Shown: positions 60,268 through 64,000 of the stretch, one piece after another
How the letters are laid out: every line of letters begins with the position of its first letter
Numbering within the stretch: the first letter of the stretch is position 1
NCBI RefSeq assembly: GCF_003555545.1
Contig: NZ_CP032157.1
Coordinates: 6,700,546 to 6,764,545 of the forward strand
DNA length: 64,000 nt
Direction: 5' to 3'
From: Paraflavitalea soli
Lineage (GTDB): Bacteria; Bacteroidota; Bacteroidia; Chitinophagales; Chitinophagaceae
Translations under genes and position numbers: made by a program
Notes under the pieces: model-generated
Told to the model about the DNA's origin: nothing
Databases searched by the model: none
Seen by the model: only the letters and a program-made list of their open reading frames with translations

Positions 60268-60989
60268 GGCTTTAATAGATCACAAAAATAAAATCCATAG
60301 GTGGAGGGCTGATCCATAGGGTTGCAGGAGTTGTCGCTTGTTTGCGGTGCTCCATAATGCCTGTACACGATCTCTCCTTTTGTATAAGGGATGGGGTAGT
60401 TGAAAATAGGCCCGTCAAATACAAAGGAATGATATTCGCCGTTCTCTCCACAAACATCTACACCCGGCGGCAGGTCGCGTACAAACGAGTCATTGATCAG
60501 CCGGCCGCAAAAACTCCTGTCGAGGAACTTTTCATTCACACAAACAATGATCGCTTTGAAGCCCAGTGCCAGGAACTCGTTCATCAGGTGCTGCGTAGGT
60601 ATCTTCCATAAAGGAAACACACATCGTATGTCGGCAGTGGCCAGCTTTTGTTCCCGGTATATTTTCAGGTCTTCCAGGAAGATATCGCCAAATACCGCGT
60701 TGGTGTAGCCTGCTGCTTTCAGCGCTGTTACCTGCTGCATCATGGCCTGTTCATATTCCTGCATGCCAGGTTGTTCCGGCAATTCTATGGTGTGCAGGGG
60801 CAGTCCGATCGACCTGGCCTGTTCATTGAGCAGTTCCCGGCGCACCCCATGCATGGAGATGCGGTCATGCGCGGCATTGACGCTCGTGAGCAGGCTGTCA
60901 ACGCTATAGCGCTCATCCTGTAGTATCTTATGCAGGCATAGGGAAGAATCCTTTCCGCCGCTCCAGTTCATGTATGCTTTGTGCTGCAT
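60264..60989 (-). CDS. Dph6-like PP-loop ATP-binding protein in the cobamide operon
   Basis: 241 aa of the adenine-nucleotide alpha-hydrolase (PP-loop) superfamily. The ATP-binding SGGKDSSLCLHKI motif lies at about 10-22, with ISMHGVRRELLNEQA, GDIFLEDLKIYREQK and the GENGEYHSFVFDGP segment found in diphthine-ammonia ligases (Dph6). Bacteria do not make diphthamide, so another amide-forming reaction is likely. It overlaps cobU by one base and cobT by four, which ties it to cobamide assembly or salvage. Role unproven. Confidence 0.85.
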   Translation of the reverse strand: MQHKAYMNWSGGKDSSLCLHKILQDERYSVDSLLTSVNAAHDRISMHGVRRELLNEQARSIGLPLHTIELPEQPGMQEYEQAMMQQVTALKAAGYTNAVFGDIFLEDLKIYREQKLATADIRCVFPLWKIPTQHLMNEFLALGFKAIIVCVNEKFLDRSFCGRLINDSFVRDLPPGVDVCGENGEYHSFVFDGPIFNYPIPYTKGEIVYRHYGAPQTSDNSCNPMDQPSTYGFYFCDLLKP

Positions 60990-61531
60990 TATTGATTATT
61001 CACGTTCTTGATCACCATCGGTATGCCGCTCACCATAAATACTACCTTATGCGCTTCGGCTGCAATATACTGGTTTACCCAGCCTTGCAGGTCCGTAAAC
61101 TTGCGGCCTATATCCGTTTCCGCATGTACACCCATGCCGATCTCATTGCTGATGATAATAAAGGTGCCTGTTTGCTCCAACAACTGCTGGATCTCCAGCT
61201 TGCATTCGGCCAGGCAAAGATCAATATCGTATTTGTTGTCGATAAAGAAGTTGGTGAGCCATAGCGTTACACAGTCTATTACAGCTACTTTGTCATTGAG
61301 GTCGAGCTGGCTGATGTATTTTTCCTGTTCCACCGAAGTCCAGCGTTCATCCCGGTCATCCTGGTGCCGTTTGATGCGTTGCTGAAAATCACCATCCCAT
61401 TGGCGGGCTGTGGCCACATAGGTGGGTGAGGAGCTCAATTGCAGGGCCAGGTCCTGGGCGTAACGACTTTTACCACTACGGGCTCCTCCGGTAATGAAAA
61501 TGATACCGGGCTGTTGATCATTTATTGGCAT
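60989..61531 (-). CDS. cobU: Adenosylcobinamide kinase / guanylyltransferase
   Basis: Bifunctional enzyme phosphorylating adenosylcobinamide and adding GMP. 180 aa; P-loop GGARSGKSRYAQDLA (15-29), YVATARQWDGDFQQRIKRHQ-type block, DCVTLWLTN and SNEIGMGVHAETDIGRKF are intact. Overlaps the CWC gene by 14 nt. Confidence 0.96.
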   Translation of the reverse strand: MPINDQQPGIIFITGGARSGKSRYAQDLALQLSSSPTYVATARQWDGDFQQRIKRHQDDRDERWTSVEQEKYISQLDLNDKVAVIDCVTLWLTNFFIDNKYDIDLCLAECKLEIQQLLEQTGTFIIISNEIGMGVHAETDIGRKFTDLQGWVNQYIAAEAHKVVFMVSGIPMVIKNVNNQ

Positions 61532-61742
61532 CCAATGAAAATTTCTCTGTAAATAAAACGGGGCTTTGTTTCAGCTCCAGTAAACAATTCCTGCACAGGC
61601 AATCGCTGTACCGCCCTTCAATAAAAGCTTTTTCTTCTTCGCTGAAGCTGATCCCAAAGCATTGACACTGGAGTACATCACCTACTTTACATTCAAATGC
61701 CTGCTGACACCGGGGGCAGCTTTTTTGTTCATGCTTGCACAT
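61518..61742 (-). CDS. Cysteine-rich CWC-family protein
   Basis: 74 aa from the ATG at 61742. Six or more cysteines (CKHEQKSCPRCQQAFECKVG, QCQC, CLCRNCLLEL) match the CWC family of small zinc-binding proteins. It overlaps both neighbours (14 nt each with the BtuF-like gene and cobU), so it is an integral operon member. The longer open frame upstream lacks the family pattern and lies inside the BtuF-like gene. Function unknown. Confidence 0.8.
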   Translation of the reverse strand: MCKHEQKSCPRCQQAFECKVGDVLQCQCFGISFSEEEKAFIEGRYSDCLCRNCLLELKQSPVLFTEKFSLDANK

Positions 61743-62670
61743 GGGCGTTTGTTTTAAAAAGCGAAGTACACTTGTGTTGTAAATGCGCAGGCACGGTAAA
61801 GAGGGTGGGGTGGAACATCGATGCCAGTATTTCAATGCCATCGGTAAGCGTGCTGGCGCTGGGCTGGGTAAACAGGTCATAATCGGCTATATAGACCGCT
61901 TCCTGTTGTACCGCTGTCAATTGGGCCCATTCAGGTTTATTGGTGAGCAGGTGCAATTCTTCGGCCGTACGTTCAATAGTAAATCCACAGGGTGCTATCA
62001 CCAATACTTCAGGATTGTATCGCACGATCTTTTCCCAGGGCGTTACAATACTGTCGCCACCTGGGTTGGACAGCATATCGATGCCGCCGGCATACGCTAT
62101 CTGGTAAGGTATCCAGTGGCCGCAATTGTAAATGGGCTCTACCCACTCCATCACCATTACTCTTTTGGGCGGTGCTTTGTGCGCTCTTAAGGTATCGATA
62201 ATGGTATCTATTCTTTTTTGCAGGGCTGCCAGGTAAGGATAGGCTGCTTCCTCCTGCCCCATGGCGCTGGCAATAGTGATGGCCGTGCCAAACACGTCCT
62301 GCAGGGTATTGGGGGTGAGGGGTACCAACTGCGGCTGCTTATCCAGTTTGGCCACGGCAGTTGCTGTGCAGGCCGTATCTATCTGGCATACTTCGCATAC
62401 ATCCTGGGTAAAGATCACATCGGGCTGGATGGATTGCAGTAATTCCTCATCCACATAGTACAGGCTTTTGCCTTGCGCCTTGGAAGCCGAAAAGATCCGG
62501 TCGATCTCGATACTGCTGTAATGCTTGCCTTCCAGTACACAGCGTACTACCTTGCTTTTTTCGGCCAGGGCTGCGGGCGGGCATTCGAAGGTGATGCCGT
62601 GCAACAGGTGTTGCAGGTTCATATCATAGATCATTTGCGTAGCAGCGGGAAGAAAGGAACAGGCGACCAT
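61729..62670 (-). CDS. BtuF-like corrinoid-binding protein without signal peptide
   Basis: 313 aa with the two-lobed BtuF/TroA fold: MVACSFLPAATQMIYDMNL (N lobe), QPDVIFTQDVCEVC, VMEWVEPIYNCGHWIPYQIAYAGG (landmark), NPEVLVIAPCGFTIERT. No signal peptide or lipobox can be added: upstream in frame there is no start before a stop at 62695-62697. It is therefore predicted cytoplasmic, unlike periplasmic BtuF, and may bind or deliver corrinoids inside the cell. Contains a CEVCQIDTAC cysteine cluster. First of six tightly packed genes. Confidence 0.82.
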   Translation of the reverse strand: MVACSFLPAATQMIYDMNLQHLLHGITFECPPAALAEKSKVVRCVLEGKHYSSIEIDRIFSASKAQGKSLYYVDEELLQSIQPDVIFTQDVCEVCQIDTACTATAVAKLDKQPQLVPLTPNTLQDVFGTAITIASAMGQEEAAYPYLAALQKRIDTIIDTLRAHKAPPKRVMVMEWVEPIYNCGHWIPYQIAYAGGIDMLSNPGGDSIVTPWEKIVRYNPEVLVIAPCGFTIERTAEELHLLTNKPEWAQLTAVQQEAVYIADYDLFTQPSASTLTDGIEILASMFHPTLFTVPAHLQHKCTSLFKTNAHVQA

Positions 62671-62733
62671 ACAAGTATGATTGAAGTATGAATATTAATG
62701 GTAATTCTAAAGGGAAAGGGGAAGAGTGGTAAA

Positions 62734-62793
62734 TGGCAAGTGGCGAGCAGGACCGTATATAAGCCCCGCTTGCCACTCACTACTCGCCACTTG
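62734..62793. repeat. Inverted repeat built from CAAGTGGCGAG words
   Basis: CAAGTGGCGAG (62737-62747) pairs with CTCGCCACTTG (62783-62793); inner TGGCAAG (62734-62740) and CTTGCCA (62769-62775) also pair. It lies between DUF6580 and the BtuF-like gene and could end or process the upstream transcript. No B12-riboswitch box was seen here. Confidence 0.65.
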
Positions 62794-62799
62794 TTTTAT

Positions 62800-63390
62800 T
62801 TAAGCGTGTCCGTTGATAAGTCGTAATGAAGTAAACCTTCTTTGCAGCAACTCAAAGGCGCCAAAGAATATGCCGCTGTAGGCCAGGGTGCCCACCAGGA
62901 AATTCCACTCATAAGGAATGGCTGCTACCAGGCTGGTAAAATAGCCGCTCCAGGTTTTGGGATACATGGATTCTGCGATCACAAAACAACCGGGGCTGGT
63001 ACCGATCCAGTGAATGAGTACGGCTACAAAAGAAGCCAGTACCACATTGGTAACCGTTACTTTCCGGATGATCCACTGACCGGCAAATGCGATCAGGGCA
63101 AATGAGCCATAGGTCCAGTAAAAACCTTCATAGAAGAAACGCCATTCACCATAATACACAAACCTGTTGAGAATGATATCACTCATCCATAATGTCAACA
63201 AAGGAAACAGGTAGGCCTTGTAGCTTTTGCTGAAATAAGCACCTCCAAACAGGGCCATGGCGCCCAGCGGGGTAAAGGTGGCCAGGGGCGCCATTTTGGC
63301 TTCCTTCGTCAGCACTATTCTCAACACAGCTGCCAGCAGCATAATAGCCAGCAGTACCAACATACGGGGATTGAATTTCTTCAGAGACAT
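62800..63390 (-). CDS. DUF6580-family membrane protein
   Basis: 196 aa with about five transmembrane helices. It has the ATFTPLGAMALFGGAYF segment and the LTLWMSDIILNRFVYY motif that I associate with DUF6580, a family resembling ECF-transporter S components in size and shape. It lies 17 nt after the TonB receptor and upstream of the corrinoid genes, so a role in corrinoid or cobalt uptake is suggested by context only. Confidence 0.75.
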   Translation of the reverse strand: MSLKKFNPRMLVLLAIMLLAAVLRIVLTKEAKMAPLATFTPLGAMALFGGAYFSKSYKAYLFPLLTLWMSDIILNRFVYYGEWRFFYEGFYWTYGSFALIAFAGQWIIRKVTVTNVVLASFVAVLIHWIGTSPGCFVIAESMYPKTWSGYFTSLVAAIPYEWNFLVGTLAYSGIFFGAFELLQRRFTSLRLINGHA

Positions 63391-63407
63391 ATTGTTTGTT
63401 TTAATAA

Positions 63408-64000
63408 TTATAAACGTACGGTTAAACCTGCGTTGAAATTACGGCCTAATGCGTTATATCCAAGCACTTCCACGTAAGAAGTATTGGTAATGTTCTTCAC
63501 ATCTATGAACAACTTTAATGCCTTAATGAGCTGGTATTCTGCATAGAAATTAACCAGTGTATAGGCCTTCAGGTTGGTAATAGAGCTTGGAAAGGTACTA
63601 AAATCTATGTCACTGCGCTTGCCAAAGCTTTGTACGCCGGCGCTGGCAAACAGGGCCCTGGTGATATGGTAATTGACCGTGGCGCCAAATATGCTCTTGG
63701 GTCTGCGCAGCAGGTTGAAATAGGAAGTATCCTTTGCGCCGTTTTTGGTGGTCACCTTGCCGTCTACATAAGCATAAGAAAGTATAAGCTGACCTTTGTT
63801 CCTGAAATTAAAAGTGGGCTCAATCTCAAAACCCCAATCCTTTTGTTTGTCCTGGTTAATATAATAGTTGGCAAACGTGTTGGGGTCTGTATAAAATACA
63901 ATGGCGTCTTTTACATCGCGTTTAAACACCGCTACCCTTGCATTGACCAGGTTGTTGGTGGAGAAATACTGCACACCACCTTCATAGGTGATGGCTTTCT
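63408..64000 (-). CDS. TonB-dependent receptor, C-terminal part (BtuB-like by context)
   Basis: Partial; the gene continues past the window end. In the minus frame the visible 197 residues begin KAITYEGGVQYFST, run through barrel strands (VAVFKRDVKDAIVFY, FEIEPTFNFRNKGQLILSYAYV by landmark) and end with the classical terminal strand FNAGLTVRL. Position at the head of the corrinoid operon suggests a cobamide receptor (BtuB role). Plug domain, start and any riboswitch lie outside the window. Confidence 0.85.
   Translation of the reverse strand, partial: KAITYEGGVQYFSTNNLVNARVAVFKRDVKDAIVFYTDPNTFANYYINQDKQKDWGFEIEPTFNFRNKGQLILSYAYVDGKVTTKNGAKDTSYFNLLRRPKSIFGATVNYHITRALFASAGVQSFGKRSDIDFSTFPSSITNLKAYTLVNFYAEYQLIKALKLFIDVKNITNTSYVEVLGYNALGRNFNAGLTVRL

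Noticed and set aside
62671-62799. Cobalamin riboswitch before the BtuF-like gene
   Set aside because: No B12-box-like sequence; the region is a word-type inverted repeat. Any riboswitch would be upstream of the truncated receptor outside the window.

Overview
The window looks like chromosome from a member of the Bacteroidota, most likely a Chitinophagaceae-type organism; the rank is inferred, not proven. The evidence is a SusC/SusD pair, a protein with a type IX secretion C-terminal domain, HmuY and DUF4249 lipoproteins, a KdpD split into two genes, several TAnnTTTG (-7) promoter motifs, and few Shine-Dalgarno sequences. No phage, integrase, insertion sequence or CRISPR array was seen.

Layout. 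0-6 kb (minus strand): gatB, a secreted two-PDZ protein and alaS. 6-7 kb: an M23 peptidase. 7.2-15.9 kb (plus): an AraC-type regulator followed by a haem-uptake operon (TonB receptor, HmuY, HmuT, HmuU, HmuV, HmuS and a small cysteine-containing protein). 16.2-22.7 kb (plus): a carotenoid island with a CarH-like MerR/B12-binding photoreceptor repressor, an ECF sigma factor, then crtI, crtB, idi, crtZ and crtY, which would make zeaxanthin from phytoene precursors; crtE is not in the window. 22.9-24.8 kb: a T9SS-secreted glycosidase-like protein. 25-37.6 kb: a sigma-54-type response regulator, a convergent dicarboxylate symporter, then two tiny membrane peptides, kdpF, kdpA, kdpB, kdpC, a porin, a short KdpD, a separate histidine kinase and an AraC regulator. 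38.3-45.4 kb (minus): a four-gene outer-membrane operon (unknown secreted protein, STN-TonB receptor, DUF4249 lipoprotein, MG2/plug-like protein). 45.7-51.7 kb: a DUF5009 acyltransferase-like protein, an M28 peptidase, a remnant resembling the IDI C-terminus, a barrel protein with C-terminal repeats, and a lipoprotein alpha/beta hydrolase. 52.1-56.8 kb: an orphan SusC/SusD pair. 56.9-64 kb (minus): tRNA-Arg(CCG), marC, and a cobamide nucleotide-loop operon (cobC, cobS, cobT, a Dph6-like PP-loop protein, cobU, a CWC protein, a leaderless BtuF-like protein, DUF6580) led by a truncated TonB receptor.

How the parts connect. The CarH homologue keeps both the Wx9EH capping motif and the ExHxxG cobalamin-ligand motif, so the carotenoid genes are probably light-controlled through adenosylcobalamin. 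The other end of the window encodes the pathway that finishes that cofactor. Palindromes built on TTAAACA-like half-sites overlap -7 elements before both carH and the sigma factor. The kdp block has no KdpE; an NtrC-type regulator nearby, a GG-N10-GC sigma-54-like site and a long inverted repeat upstream suggest a sigma-54-driven Kdp system.

Many spacers carry dispersed repeats: a CAGGCTGAG...TCGAAGCC element, a GGGTGGGYCGCC hairpin often beside it, an exact 38-bp element present twice, and inverted repeats built from near-tandem short words.
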